Source of the DNA: Aquabacterium sp.
GTDB taxonomy: Bacteria > Pseudomonadota > Gammaproteobacteria > Burkholderiales > Burkholderiaceae_C
Reading direction: 5' to 3'
Length of the DNA stretch: 64,000 nucleotides
NCBI GenBank assembly: GCA_023150345.1
Contig: JAKLLB010000002.1
Coordinates: 62,001 to 126,000, forward strand
Shown: positions 37,315-46,609 of the stretch, one piece after another
How the letters are laid out: each line of letters begins with the position of its first letter
Position numbering within the stretch: the stretch's first letter is position 1
Notes under the pieces: model-generated
The model's database searches: none
What the model saw: the letters and a program-made list of their open reading frames with translations, nothing else
Told to the model about the DNA's origin: nothing
Program-made: the position numbers and the translations under genes

Positions 37315-39065
37315 GCCCGCGCTGCTGCCAGCCGCTCCTTCACGCGGTCGGCCGCCTCGGACGCCGCGAGGGTGCCGGCCTGCGCGTCGCGGCGCCCCTG
37401 CAGTTCGACGGTGCCCGCTTTCAGGCCGCGATCGGAGATGACCACGCGCAGCGGCACGCCGATGAGCTCCCAGTCGGCAAACATCGCGCCGGGTCGCTCG
37501 CCGCGATCGTCGAGTACCACGTCGATACCGCCGGCCAGCAGCTGCGCGTGCAGCTCATCGGCTGCCGCGCGCACCTCGGCACTGCGGTCATAGCCGATCG
37601 GGCAGACCACCACCTCGAATGGAGCGATCGCCGCCGGCCAGATGATGCCGCGCTCGTCGTGGTTCTGTTCGATCGCCGCACCCAGGATGCGCGTCACCCC
37701 GATGCCATAGCAGCCCATCTCCATGAGCTGGGGCTTGCCGGACTCGTCGAGGTAGCTCGCGTTCATCGCCGACGAGTACTTGGTACCCAGGTAGAACACA
37801 TGCCCGACCTCGATGCCGCGCTGGATGGCCAGCGTGCCCTTGCCATCGGGCGACGGTTCGCCAGCCAGGACGTTGCGGATGTCGGCCACCAGTTCGGGCT
37901 CGGGGAGGTCACGGCCCCAGTTGACACCGGCCAGGTGGAAATCGGCCTCGTTGGCGCCACAGACGAAGTCGCTCATCGCCGCAACCGTGCGATCGGCCAC
38001 GACTTTCACCGACCCCGCCATGTCGATGGGCCCGAGGTACCCGGGCTTGCACCCGAAGTGCGACTCGATCTCCGCCACCGTGGCAAAGCGCCAGCCGCCG
38101 GTCAGGCCCGGCACCTTGCCGGCCTTGATTTCGTTGAGCTCGTGGTCGCCACGCACCAGCAGCAGCCACACCTGCGTGCGCGCGATGTCACCGGTCGCAG
38201 GGTCCTTCTCGTCAGAGGCCAGCACCAGCGACTTCACCGTACGCTGCAAGGGTATGCCCAGCAGATCAGCCACGTCGGCGCACGTGCTGCGATCGGGCGT
38301 GGCCACCTTGCTCATGGTTTCGCGCGCCTCGGGCCGGGCACCAGGTGGCAGAGTTTCGGCCAGCTCGATGTTGGCCGCGTAGTCGCTCTGCGGGCAGTAG
38401 ACGATGGCGTCTTCGCCGGTTTCCGCGATCACCTGGAACTCGTGCGACAAGTCGCCGCCTATGGCGCCGGTATCGGCCGCCACCGCCCGATACTGCAGGC
38501 CGAAGCGGTCGAAGATGCGCTTGTAGGCCGCGAACATCGCTTCGTAGCTGCGCGCTGCGCCTTCGCGGTCGCGATCGAAGGAGTAGGCATCCTTCATCGT
38601 GAACTCGCGCCCGCGCATCACGCCGAAGCGCGGGCGACGCTCGTCGCGGAACTTCGTCTGGATGTGGTAGAAGTTTCGCGGCAACTGCTTGTAGCTGCGC
38701 AACTCCTGCCGCGCGATGTCGGTGATGACCTCTTCGCTCGTGGGTTGAATGATGAAGTCGCGGTCGTGGCGGTCCTTCACCCGCAGCAGTTCGGGCCCCA
38801 TCTGTTGGAAGCGCCCGGTCTCCTGCCACAGCTCGGCCGGCTGCACCACCGGCATCAGCAGTTCCACCGCGCCGGCGCGGTTCATCTCTTCGCGGATGAT
38901 GGCCTCGACTTTGCGGATCACCCGCAGGCCCATCGGCATGTAGTTGTAGATGCCCGCACCGAGGCGCTTGATCATGCCCGAGCGCATCATCAGCTGGTGG
39001 CTGACGACTTCCGCGTCGGCGGGGGCTTCCTTCAGGGTAGAGATGAAGAACTGCGAGGCTTTCAT
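37311..39065 (-). CDS. proS: prolyl-tRNA synthetase
   Basis: A class II aminoacyl-tRNA synthetase of 584 residues, of the bacterial type with an editing insert (about 225-395) between motifs 2 and 3. Motif 1 lies around [17 protein letters not shown], motif 2 includes [24 protein letters not shown] (given in parts), and motif 3 includes [10 protein letters not shown]; the C-terminal anticodon domain is complete. The start is the ATG at 39065 ([15 protein letters not shown]); upstream in-frame codons are not conserved. It is divergent from rppH, as in other Burkholderiales. Confidence 0.96.
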   Translation of the reverse strand: MKASQFFISTLKEAPADAEVVSHQLMMRSGMIKRLGAGIYNYMPMGLRVIRKVEAIIREEMNRAGAVELLMPVVQPAELWQETGRFQQMGPELLRVKDRHDRDFIIQPTSEEVITDIARQELRSYKQLPRNFYHIQTKFRDERRPRFGVMRGREFTMKDAYSFDRDREGAARSYEAMFAAYKRIFDRFGLQYRAVAADTGAIGGDLSHEFQVIAETGEDAIVYCPQSDYAANIELAETLPPGARPEARETMSKVATPDRSTCADVADLLGIPLQRTVKSLVLASDEKDPATGDIARTQVWLLLVRGDHELNEIKAGKVPGLTGGWRFATVAEIESHFGCKPGYLGPIDMAGSVKVVADRTVAAMSDFVCGANEADFHLAGVNWGRDLPEPELVADIRNVLAGEPSPDGKGTLAIQRGIEVGHVFYLGTKYSSAMNASYLDESGKPQLMEMGCYGIGVTRILGAAIEQNHDERGIIWPAAIAPFEVVVCPIGYDRSAEVRAAADELHAQLLAGGIDVVLDDRGERPGAMFADWELIGVPLRVVISDRGLKAGTVELQGRRDAQAGTLAASEAADRVKERLAAARA

Positions 39066-39229
39066 GGCGGATGCGCGTGTGTGCCCGGCCTTCGCGCCGG
39101 GCGCGCAGGCTCCGCGCGTGCGCGCAGCGACCTTCATGACCCTCGCGGGGCCGGGTGCGGGTTAGCGAGGGACGCCACCGCCAGCCGGCCGGTGCAATAA
39201 TTCTTTCAATTCAGAATCTGGGGTTGATT

Positions 39230-39844
39230 ATGCTCGACCGGGAAGGCTTCAGGCCCAACGTCGGCATCATCCTGCTCAACGCGCGCAACCAGGTGTTCTG
39301 GGGCAAGCGCATCCGCACGCACTCCTGGCAGTTCCCGCAGGGGGGCATCAAGTACGGTGAGTCACCCGAGCAGGCCATGTTCCGCGAGCTGCACGAGGAA
39401 GTCGGGCTGCGGCCCGAACACGTGCGCATCGTGGCGCGCACCCGTGACTGGCTGCGCTACATGGTGCCCGAGCACTTCATCCGCAAGGATGCCCGTGGGC
39501 ACTACAAGGGCCAGAAGCAGATCTGGTTCCTCTTGCGCCTGATGGGGCGGGACACCGACCTCGACCTGCGGGCCACCGATCACCCCGAGTTCGATGCCTG
39601 GCGCTGGAATGACTACTGGGTGCCCCTCGAGCTGGTGATCGACTTCAAGCGCGAGGTCTACCAGATGGCGCTGAGTGAACTGGCGCGCTTCCTGCCCAAG
39701 CCCAACCATGCCAACCGGTACCTGCGCTCGGGACTGAGACAGCGTGGGCCCGCCGGCGCGCCCATGCCAAGCGACGAGATGGCAGGCGCGGAAGACGAAG
39801 CCATCGCATCAACGCCGCCCCCGGGACCGCTGGCGGCCGGCTGA
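39230..39844 (+). CDS. rppH: RNA pyrophosphohydrolase RppH
   Basis: A Nudix hydrolase that removes pyrophosphate from the 5' end of mRNA and so starts RNase E decay. The Nudix box [23 protein letters not shown] runs over residues 38-60 (given here as its span; key residues are Gly38, Glu43, Arg52-Glu53 and Glu56-Glu57). The family's first residues [14 protein letters not shown] set the start at 39230. The protein is 204 residues, with a Pro/Ala-rich tail after the core. AATAAT about 30 bases upstream is a candidate -10. Confidence 0.95.
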   Translation: MLDREGFRPNVGIILLNARNQVFWGKRIRTHSWQFPQGGIKYGESPEQAMFRELHEEVGLRPEHVRIVARTRDWLRYMVPEHFIRKDARGHYKGQKQIWFLLRLMGRDTDLDLRATDHPEFDAWRWNDYWVPLELVIDFKREVYQMALSELARFLPKPNHANRYLRSGLRQRGPAGAPMPSDEMAGAEDEAIASTPPPGPLAAG

Positions 39845-39862
39845 CGAGCGTTTGCAGCCGAG

Positions 39863-41299
39863 TCAGGCAGCGTCCTGCCAGGGCAGCATCATCGTCAGCC
39901 ACAGGAGCTTCTCGAACTCCGGCTCGAACAGGTCGATCACCGCCTGCGGTGACGGGCACAGGGCTTCGTCGGTGATCAGGCCGAACTGCACACCGCCAGC
40001 GTAGCTCAGGATGCTCACGCCCATGCCGATGTTGCCCGACGCCGGGACCCAGAACATCGTCTGCCGCAGCGTGGAACCCAGAAACGTCAACGGCTGCTTA
40101 GGGCCCGGCACGTTGGTCATGACCGCGGTCGCCTTCTTGGCGAACAGGTTGAGCACCATGTCCTGCACGGGCTTGACGAACAAGCCGGTGATCGACAGCA
40201 CCGCGAATGCCAACAGCGGCTGGTAACTGCTCTTGAGTTCGGCCATTCGTGCGCGCACGGCAAATGCGCGTTCGACCGGGTTGTCGATGCCTATGGGCAA
40301 CACCAGCGGCGCCAGGCCGAAGCGGTTGCCCAGCTTCCAGGCCTGTTCGATCGGTCGCAGGTTCACCGGCACCATGGCCCGGATCTCCTTGCCGGCGGGA
40401 TCGTCGCCGCGCGCGCGCAGGTACTGGCCGATGGCACCGGCCACGCACGACAGCAGCACGTCGTTGATGGAGCACCCGAGCGCCTTGCCGATGACCTTCA
40501 CGCGGTCGAGCGCGAGTGGCTCACTCCAGGCCACCCGCTTGCGGCCCGCGGGCTGGCCCTTGAGCTCGGTGGTGGAGTCGTCGTCCATGAGCGCGATGGC
40601 CGCCACGTCGTTGAGCACCTGCAGCCCCGAGCGGGCCATGTCCAGCGAACTGAGCAACGGCTGCTGCGGATGGGCCAGCATGTCGATCGACTTGGCCACC
40701 CCGCCGCCGTACATGTCGATCGCCTTGACGGTGATGTCGGTCAACGGCTTGAGCACCGCATCGGCCAACCAGTCGCCCTCGTGCGGATCCTCCTCTGCCA
40801 CCTTGCGGCGCTTGGGAGGATCGCTGCCGCCGTCGGTGATCGACATCGTGACCTGGATCAGCGCAATGCCGTCGGCAATGCAATGGTGCACCCGCGCAAT
40901 CAGCGCGCTGCCCCCTTCGTAATCCTCGATGAGCGTGAACTGCCACAGCGGGTGATCGGGGTCGAGCGGCGTCGTGGCCAGTTCGCCGCACAGGGCCTGA
41001 AGCGCCTGCCGCTGGCTCTGGCCGCGCTTGCGCGGCAGGGTCGCGGCGTTCACGTGGCGGGCGATGTCGAAGTCGTCGTCCTCGACCCAGCTGGCGCCGA
41101 CCGCGTCGGTGACGACCTTCTGCCGGAAGCGATCGTACTTGAGCAACTTGTCGGCGATGCGCTCACGCACGGCCTCGAGCGTGACAGCGGGCGTGAGCAA
41201 CCACACGCCGACGATCATCATCAGGTTGACGTCGTTGTCCATGCGCAGCCAGCTGGTGTCGACCCGCGACATGCGGTGGCTATCGGCGACGTCAGGCAT
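39863..41299 (-). CDS. wax ester synthase/diacylglycerol acyltransferase (WS/DGAT family)
   Basis: Transfers fatty acyl groups from acyl-CoA to long alcohols or diacylglycerol, making storage wax or triacylglycerol. From the ATG at 41299 (AAGGAAT 5 bases upstream) the protein is 478 residues; an in-frame ATG at 41365 is weaker. The catalytic HHCIADG (138-144, HHxxxDG) is intact. The family's C-terminal block has TNVPGPKQPLTFLG and the ND motif (SINDVLLSCV). It has no signal peptide and would work at the inner membrane surface. It is divergent from an acyl-CoA-binding protein gene 96 bp away, a fitting substrate partner. Confidence 0.92.
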   Translation of the reverse strand: MPDVADSHRMSRVDTSWLRMDNDVNLMMIVGVWLLTPAVTLEAVRERIADKLLKYDRFRQKVVTDAVGASWVEDDDFDIARHVNAATLPRKRGQSQRQALQALCGELATTPLDPDHPLWQFTLIEDYEGGSALIARVHHCIADGIALIQVTMSITDGGSDPPKRRKVAEEDPHEGDWLADAVLKPLTDITVKAIDMYGGGVAKSIDMLAHPQQPLLSSLDMARSGLQVLNDVAAIALMDDDSTTELKGQPAGRKRVAWSEPLALDRVKVIGKALGCSINDVLLSCVAGAIGQYLRARGDDPAGKEIRAMVPVNLRPIEQAWKLGNRFGLAPLVLPIGIDNPVERAFAVRARMAELKSSYQPLLAFAVLSITGLFVKPVQDMVLNLFAKKATAVMTNVPGPKQPLTFLGSTLRQTMFWVPASGNIGMGVSILSYAGGVQFGLITDEALCPSPQAVIDLFEPEFEKLLWLTMMLPWQDAA

Positions 41300-41395
41300 G
41301 GGGAATTCCTTGGTGGGTTGCTCTAGGGCGGCGGTCACGATGCTGGTTAACATCGGCGCCGTCAAGACCGATTTTCACGCACAGGAGAGTGACCC

Positions 41396-41650
41396 ATGGC
41401 CGACCTCAAGGCGAAGTTCGAGCAGGCAGTGGCCGACAGCAAGAAGCTATCGGAGAAACCCGACAACGCCACGCTGCTGAAGATCTACTCGCTGTACAAG
41501 CAGGCCACCGCCGGCGACGTGGAGGGCAAGCGCCCAGGGTTCACCGACATCGTCGGCCGTGCCAAATGGGATGCCTGGAACGAGCTCAAGGGCAAGTCCG
41601 CCAACGAGGCCATGCTGACCTACATCGATCTCATCGAGTCCCTCAAATAG
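41396..41650 (+). CDS. acyl-CoA-binding protein
   Basis: A small (84-residue) four-helix cytoplasmic protein that binds medium- and long-chain acyl-CoA esters. The ACBP signature is clear: LLKIYSLYKQATAGDVEGKRPG (as two parts, Tyr31, Lys35 and Lys45 in place) and RAKWDAWNELKGKS. ACBP is general in eukaryotes but patchy in bacteria, though frequent in Burkholderiales. A ribosome site CAGGAG lies 8 bases upstream. Its place next to a WS/DGAT gene suggests that it delivers acyl-CoA to storage-lipid synthesis. Confidence 0.93.
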   Translation: MADLKAKFEQAVADSKKLSEKPDNATLLKIYSLYKQATAGDVEGKRPGFTDIVGRAKWDAWNELKGKSANEAMLTYIDLIESLK

Positions 41651-41704
41651 CCGAGCCAGCCGGGCGTTGCTCCGACGTCCGGGCAATCACCGGCGCGGCG
41701 CGCG

Positions 41705-42046
41705 CTACTTCTTGCGGCTGGCAGCCTTGCGGGCCACCTTCGCCGGGGCGTCGCCACCCTGCCCCAGTAGCGTATCGAGGTTCTTTTCGATCTCCGACTC
41801 GATCGTGCGCGCAAATGCACCCAGCAGGAAGCCGAGCTTCGCCTGCAGATCGAAATGGTCGGCCGCCACCACCAGGGTTCCGTTCACGCCCGAACGCGTG
41901 AACTCGACGGTGTCGCTGTACTCGCCCTCGATCACCGTGCACTCCATGTCGAATTCCTTTTCGACCTGCTCGGCCCACTTCCAGGCCACCTTGCGCGCCC
42001 GGGGCAGCCCCAGCTGGTGGTCGCGGTGTATGTGGATGTCGGGCAT
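41705..42046 (-). CDS. polyhydroxyalkanoic acid system family protein
   Basis: A 113-residue protein of the PHA_gran_rgn family. It starts MPDIHIHRDHQLGLPRARKVA, has one alpha-beta core with YSDTVEFTRSGVNGTLVV, and ends with a Lys/Arg/Ala tail (KVARKAASRKK). Members are linked to polyhydroxyalkanoate granules by neighbourhood, with no firm biochemical role. Here the start codon shares one base with the stop of the preceding aminopeptidase gene (TGATG), so it is the third gene of a tightly coupled operon. No PHA synthase gene is in the window. Confidence 0.85.
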   Translation of the reverse strand: MPDIHIHRDHQLGLPRARKVAWKWAEQVEKEFDMECTVIEGEYSDTVEFTRSGVNGTLVVAADHFDLQAKLGFLLGAFARTIESEIEKNLDTLLGQGGDAPAKVARKAASRKK

Positions 42047-43140
42047 CAGCGTCTCTCCTGCATCAGGTTTGCGAGTGTGTCGCGGCGCTCGCTGGCGGGC
42101 AAGGCCGCCAGCCGACGGGCCTGCTCGTGCAATCGCACGAAGTCGTGCCCTTCGCGCTCGTACAGCCGCTCGAAGGCCGGCACCAGGTCGTCGTATGCGG
42201 CCTGTACGCCCAGGGTGGCGTTGTTCGCCCGCATGGCCCATGCGTCGTAGCCCGCGTAGCCACCCCAGCGCTCGCGCTTGAGCCGCTCCAGCTCGGCGCG
42301 CATGTCGCCATAGATCTCGGCCTTGCGCCGGCGCTTGGCGTCGTCGTCGGCGTCGCTGCGGTACAGCGCAACGAGCGCGGCGCGGGTGCGCGACGTCAGC
42401 CCGCGGAAGTCGCGTCGGCGCGACTCGAGTGCCAGGTCGGCAGCGCTGTCCAGCCCCCGCTGTTCGCGCCAACGCGCCACGCCCAGGCGCTCGACTGCCG
42501 TCGCGTACGACTCGTTGAACGCGGTGTCGCCCGATGCATAGGCCATCTGATGCGCCAGCTCGTGGAACAGCAGACGCGCCAACTCGTTCTCGGGCCAGCG
42601 GATGAAGCTGCTGAGCAACGGGTCGCCGCCCAGCCACTCCGTCCAGCCCAGGGTGCTGTAGGCCGGCACACCGTAGACATCGACCTCGAGCCCTCTTGCC
42701 CGCAACTCGCCGGCCAGCACCTCGGCGTCGCCACGGTCGAAGTAGCCGCGGTAGCCAGCGCAGCCCAGCACCGGATAGCACCAGGTGTGCAGCGTCAGCG
42801 AAAGCTCGGGCGCGGCCACCACGTTCCACACCGCAACCGGCCGGTCCAGCTGCACATAGCTGCGATAGCTGCGGTTGTCGGGCAGCGCCAGAACATCGGT
42901 GGCGAACGCTCGCATGCGCTGCGCCAGCCGCAGGCGCTCGCGCAGGTCGGCGGGCGTGTCGGGATGGCCCAGCCAGTCGTCCACCGGACGGGCGCGACGC
43001 ACCAGGTCCAGGTGACCATCGATGGCCTGAGCGTAGTAGCCCACCGAGCTGCAGCCCGACAGAGCCACCACCGCCACCACCGCACCCAGGCGCCACCGCC
43101 ACGGCCGTCGACGCCGGGTGCCCGGGGCACCTGCTGTCAT
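42046..43140 (-). CDS. zinc aminopeptidase (DUF2265 family), lipoprotein
   Basis: A 364-residue predicted lipoprotein: a long basic N-terminus (RRRRPWRWR), a hydrophobic helix and the lipobox LSGC at about residue 30. The zinc site is HELAH in LARLLFHELAHQM, with downstream NESYATAVE giving the third ligand Glu. That pattern and length match the putative aminopeptidase family PF10023. It should act in the periplasm, anchored to a membrane. The ATG overlaps the stop of the molybdopterin oxidoreductase gene, and its own stop overlaps the next start, so all three genes are coupled. Substrate unknown. Confidence 0.87.
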   Translation of the reverse strand: MTAGAPGTRRRRPWRWRLGAVVAVVALSGCSSVGYYAQAIDGHLDLVRRARPVDDWLGHPDTPADLRERLRLAQRMRAFATDVLALPDNRSYRSYVQLDRPVAVWNVVAAPELSLTLHTWCYPVLGCAGYRGYFDRGDAEVLAGELRARGLEVDVYGVPAYSTLGWTEWLGGDPLLSSFIRWPENELARLLFHELAHQMAYASGDTAFNESYATAVERLGVARWREQRGLDSAADLALESRRRDFRGLTSRTRAALVALYRSDADDDAKRRRKAEIYGDMRAELERLKRERWGGYAGYDAWAMRANNATLGVQAAYDDLVPAFERLYEREGHDFVRLHEQARRLAALPASERRDTLANLMQERR

Positions 43141-45200
43141 GCGCGCACCACCTCGACCAGGCAGTCGTAGAAGGTCGGGCCAGCGCCTATGTCGGTCAGC
43201 CGCTGGCTGGTGAGCACGTTGACGTTTGATCCGCCCTCGCACCAGGCGCGCCACCACACGCCCAGCGCATTGACCACGCCGGGGCGAGCGCGCAAGCCCA
43301 CGACGGCGCGGCATCGATAAATACCGCGGTCGTTGATGATGCGCACACGATCGCCATCCGCAATGCCGCGCTGTGATGCATCGTCGGGGTGGATCTCGAC
43401 GATGGGTTCGCGCTCGGCGGCGCGAAGGCTGTCGACGTTGACGAAGCTCGAATTCAGGAAGTTGCGCGGCGGTGGCGAGATCATGGCCAGCGGGTAGCGC
43501 CTGGCCAGCTCCGGGGCCGACTGCACCGACTCATGCGGCGGCACGTGGTCGGGTACGCCCCAGCCCTGCGGCGCGACCTGGGCCCGGCCATCGGGTGTGG
43601 CGTAGCCACCCTCGGCGAAAGGCCGGTCGGGCACGGGCAGGCGCAGCCAGCCGTGGGCACGCAGTCGTTCGATGTCGATGCCTGGCAGCGCCTGTGCAGC
43701 CAGTGCTTCATCGCTGTCGCGCAGGCACGGTTCGTCGAAACCCATGCGGCGCGCCAGCTCGCGGAAGATCTCGGTATTGGGCTTCGCCTGACCGAGCGGC
43801 GCGATGGCCGGCTGGTTCATCAGCACGTAGGTGTGCCCGTACGAGGTGTGCACATCCAGGTGCTCGAGCTGCGTGGTCGCGGGCAGCACGATGTCTGCGT
43901 ACAACGCGGTGTCGGTCAGGAAATGCTCGAGGACCAAAGTGAACAGGTCTTCGCGACCGAAGCCCTGCTGCACCCGGTTCGAGTCGGGAGCCACGGCCAC
44001 CGGGTTGCTGTTGTAGACCACCAGCGCCTCGATGCGCGGCCCGAAGCCGGCCGACGCGGGGCGCAGCAGGTCATCGCCGATGGTGACCATGTTGATCGCG
44101 CGCGGCTGGCGGCCGCACAGCAGATCGGGACGCTCCAGCGCGAAGTTGCGCACGCCTTTGGCCCAGCCCGAGCTCGACAGCAGCAGGCCGCCACCACGAT
44201 GACGCCACGCGCCGGTGATGCACGGCAGCAGCGCCGCCAGCCGCACCGCACTGCCACCGCCGTGCACCCGCTGCACGCCGTAGTTCAGCCGGATGGCCGC
44301 CCCGGGCGTGCGGGCGTACTCGAGCGCCAGCGCGCGGATGGTCTCGGCAGGCACGCCGCACACCGCAGCAGCGCGCTCGACCGGCCAGGCCAGAGCACGT
44401 TCACGCAGTCCCTCGAAGCCCGCCACGTGGCGAGCGATGTAGTCCGCGTCCAGGGCGTCATCCGCGATGATGGCGTTCATCATGCCCAGCGCCAGCGCGC
44501 CGTCGGTGCCCGGCAGCAGAGCGATGTGCTGGTGGCACTTGTCTGCCGTCTCGGTGCGTCGTGGGTCGATGCACACCAGCCGGGCGCCGTCGCGCTTGGC
44601 CTGCTGGGCGAAGGACCAGAAGTGCAGGTTCGCGGTGATCGAGTTGCTGCCCCAGATCAGGATCAGCCGGCTGTGCGCAAAATCCTCGACGTGCATGCCC
44701 AGCTTGCCACCGTAAGTGACTGCAAGCGCCTCGCCACCGGCCGTGGAGCAAATCGTGCGTTCCAGTCGCGTAGCCCCCAACCGATTGAAGAACCGCCCGG
44801 CCATGCCCTCGCCCTGGATCAGACCCATGGTGCCGGCATAGCTGTACGGGACGATGGCCTGGGGATCGCGCGCGGCGATATCGCGCAGCCGGGTCGTCAC
44901 CTCGGCCAGCGCCATGTCCCAGCTCACCGGCTCGAAGGAGCCGCTGCCCTTGGGACCGGACCGGCGCAACGGCTGCAGCACGCGCTCGGGATGGTAGGTG
45001 CGCTCGGCGTAGCGCGACACCTTGGTGCACAGCGCACCGTGGGTCGGCGGGTGGTCGGGGTCGCCCTGAACCCGCACGACGCGGCCACCTTCGACGGTGA
45101 CGCGCAGGGCGCAGGTGTCGGGGCAGTCGTGCGGGCAGGCGCCCTGCACGACGCGGGTATCGGTCGCCGTCGCGGCGGGGGAGTCGGTGGCGGTGTTCAC
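43137..45200 (-). CDS. molybdopterin-dependent oxidoreductase (DMSO reductase family)
   Basis: A 687-residue cytoplasmic enzyme starting at the GTG at 45200, with GGAAGG about 6 bases upstream; the frame is open further, but without a site. The N-terminal 4Fe-4S site is CPHDCPDTC plus LCTKV (Cys22, 26, 30 and 58). Cys151 in RTICSTAGG is a likely molybdenum ligand. IWGSNSITANLH, VLPATTQLEHLD and a C-terminal molydopterin-binding beta domain (EIHPDDASQRGIADGDRVRI in part) follow. It lacks a Tat signal and has no adjacent Fe-S or membrane subunit, so its electron partner is unknown. It heads an overlapping three-gene operon. Confidence 0.88.
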   Translation of the reverse strand: MNTATDSPAATATDTRVVQGACPHDCPDTCALRVTVEGGRVVRVQGDPDHPPTHGALCTKVSRYAERTYHPERVLQPLRRSGPKGSGSFEPVSWDMALAEVTTRLRDIAARDPQAIVPYSYAGTMGLIQGEGMAGRFFNRLGATRLERTICSTAGGEALAVTYGGKLGMHVEDFAHSRLILIWGSNSITANLHFWSFAQQAKRDGARLVCIDPRRTETADKCHQHIALLPGTDGALALGMMNAIIADDALDADYIARHVAGFEGLRERALAWPVERAAAVCGVPAETIRALALEYARTPGAAIRLNYGVQRVHGGGSAVRLAALLPCITGAWRHRGGGLLLSSSGWAKGVRNFALERPDLLCGRQPRAINMVTIGDDLLRPASAGFGPRIEALVVYNSNPVAVAPDSNRVQQGFGREDLFTLVLEHFLTDTALYADIVLPATTQLEHLDVHTSYGHTYVLMNQPAIAPLGQAKPNTEIFRELARRMGFDEPCLRDSDEALAAQALPGIDIERLRAHGWLRLPVPDRPFAEGGYATPDGRAQVAPQGWGVPDHVPPHESVQSAPELARRYPLAMISPPPRNFLNSSFVNVDSLRAAEREPIVEIHPDDASQRGIADGDRVRIINDRGIYRCRAVVGLRARPGVVNALGVWWRAWCEGGSNVNVLTSQRLTDIGAGPTFYDCLVEVVRA

Positions 45201-45415
45201 GGTCGGACCTTCCGCGACCCATGCCGGCGCCGGGCGCCGGACGCCTTTGGGCCGCCTCGCGGGACTATGGCACAGCCGACCCCCGCACGTGCATCCAAGG
45301 ACGATGCCCGGCGATGTGCCAAGCCCAGCGGGCCCACGGGGTTGTGGCCACCCGCAGCCTGCGGACTTGGGGCCCGGGGCGTACACTGCCAGCCCCGACG
45401 AAGGAGCCCTCGGCG

Positions 45416-46609
45416 ATGCGCCTGATCGATTCCATCGTGGCCGATGCTTCGGCCATCACGGCCCTGCGGCGCGACATCCACGCCCACCCGGAACTGTGCT
45501 TCCAGGAGCAGCGCACCAGCGACCTGATTGCTCGCACCCTCACCGAGTGGGGCATTCCGGTGCATCGGGGGCTGGGCACCACCGGCGTGGTGGGCATCGT
45601 GAAGAACGGCAGCTCGGGGCGCGCGGTGGGCCTGCGCGCCGACATCGATGCGCTGCCGATGACCGAGCGCAACACCTTTGCCCACGCCAGCCGCCACCTC
45701 GGCCGGATGCACGCCTGCGGCCACGACGGCCACACCGCCATGCTGCTGGCTGCCGCGCGCCACCTGGCGGACCACCGGCACTTCGACGGCACCGTGTACC
45801 TCATCTTCCAGCCCGCCGAGGAAGGCGGCGGCGGCGCCCGCGAGATGATCAAGGATGGGCTCTTCCGGCTGTTCCCCATGGAAGCCGTGTTCGGCGCACA
45901 CAACTGGCCCGGCCTCGACGTGGGTCAGTTCGCGCTGCGCAGCGGCCCCTGCTATGCGTCGAGCAACGAGTTCCGCATCACGCTGAAGGGCAAGGGCGCG
46001 CACGGCGCCATGCCGCATCTGGGCATCGACCCAGTACCGGCGGCCTGCCAGATGGTGCAGGCATTCCAGACCATCCTCACACGCAACATGCGGCCGTTGG
46101 ACACCGGCGTGATCTCGGTGACGATGATCCACACTGGCGAGGCGACCAACGTGATCCCGGACCAGTGCGTGATGGAGGGCACGGTGCGCACCTTCACCAC
46201 CGAAGTGCTCGACCTGATCGAGCGCCGCATGCGCGAGGTGGCGCACGCCACCGCGTCGGCGTTCGAGTGCTCGTGCGAGTTCGAGTTCGTGCGCAACTAC
46301 CCGCCCACCGTCAACCGGGCCGCCGAAACCGACTTTGCACGTCGCGTGCTCGGCGAACTCGTCGGCGCAGACAACGTGGTCGAATTCGAGCCCACCATGG
46401 GCGCCGAGGACTTCAGCTACTACCTGCTCGAGAAGCCCGGCTGTTACTTCATGATCGGCAATGGCGACGGCGCGCACCGCGAGGGCGGGCACGGGCTGGG
46501 GCCCTGCATGCTGCACAACGCCAGCTACGACTTCAACGATGACTTGATTCCACTCGGGGCGACCGCCTGGGTTCGGTTGGCCGAGGCGTGGCTGGGACGG
46601 GACGCATGA
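45416..46609 (+). CDS. M20 family amidohydrolase (hippurate hydrolase-like)
   Basis: A 397-residue metal-dependent amidohydrolase of the M20D group. The ATG at 45416 has AAGGAG 9 bases upstream. HAHPELCFQE, HACGHDGHTAML, the EEGGGG segment with the catalytic Glu (PAEEG) and the closing GAEDFSYYL motif carry the metal and catalytic residues, and the dimerisation domain lies between (about 180-295). Such enzymes cleave N-acyl amino acids. Its stop overlaps the start of the following DUF2817 gene. It is divergent from the molybdopterin gene across 215 bp. Confidence 0.93.
   Translation: MRLIDSIVADASAITALRRDIHAHPELCFQEQRTSDLIARTLTEWGIPVHRGLGTTGVVGIVKNGSSGRAVGLRADIDALPMTERNTFAHASRHLGRMHACGHDGHTAMLLAAARHLADHRHFDGTVYLIFQPAEEGGGGAREMIKDGLFRLFPMEAVFGAHNWPGLDVGQFALRSGPCYASSNEFRITLKGKGAHGAMPHLGIDPVPAACQMVQAFQTILTRNMRPLDTGVISVTMIHTGEATNVIPDQCVMEGTVRTFTTEVLDLIERRMREVAHATASAFECSCEFEFVRNYPPTVNRAAETDFARRVLGELVGADNVVEFEPTMGAEDFSYYLLEKPGCYFMIGNGDGAHREGGHGLGPCMLHNASYDFNDDLIPLGATAWVRLAEAWLGRDA

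Noticed and set aside
43389..45425. A 678-codon plus-strand frame opposite the molybdopterin oxidoreductase
   Set aside because: Same artefact: Gln/Arg/His-rich nonsense composition antisense to a well-supported gene.
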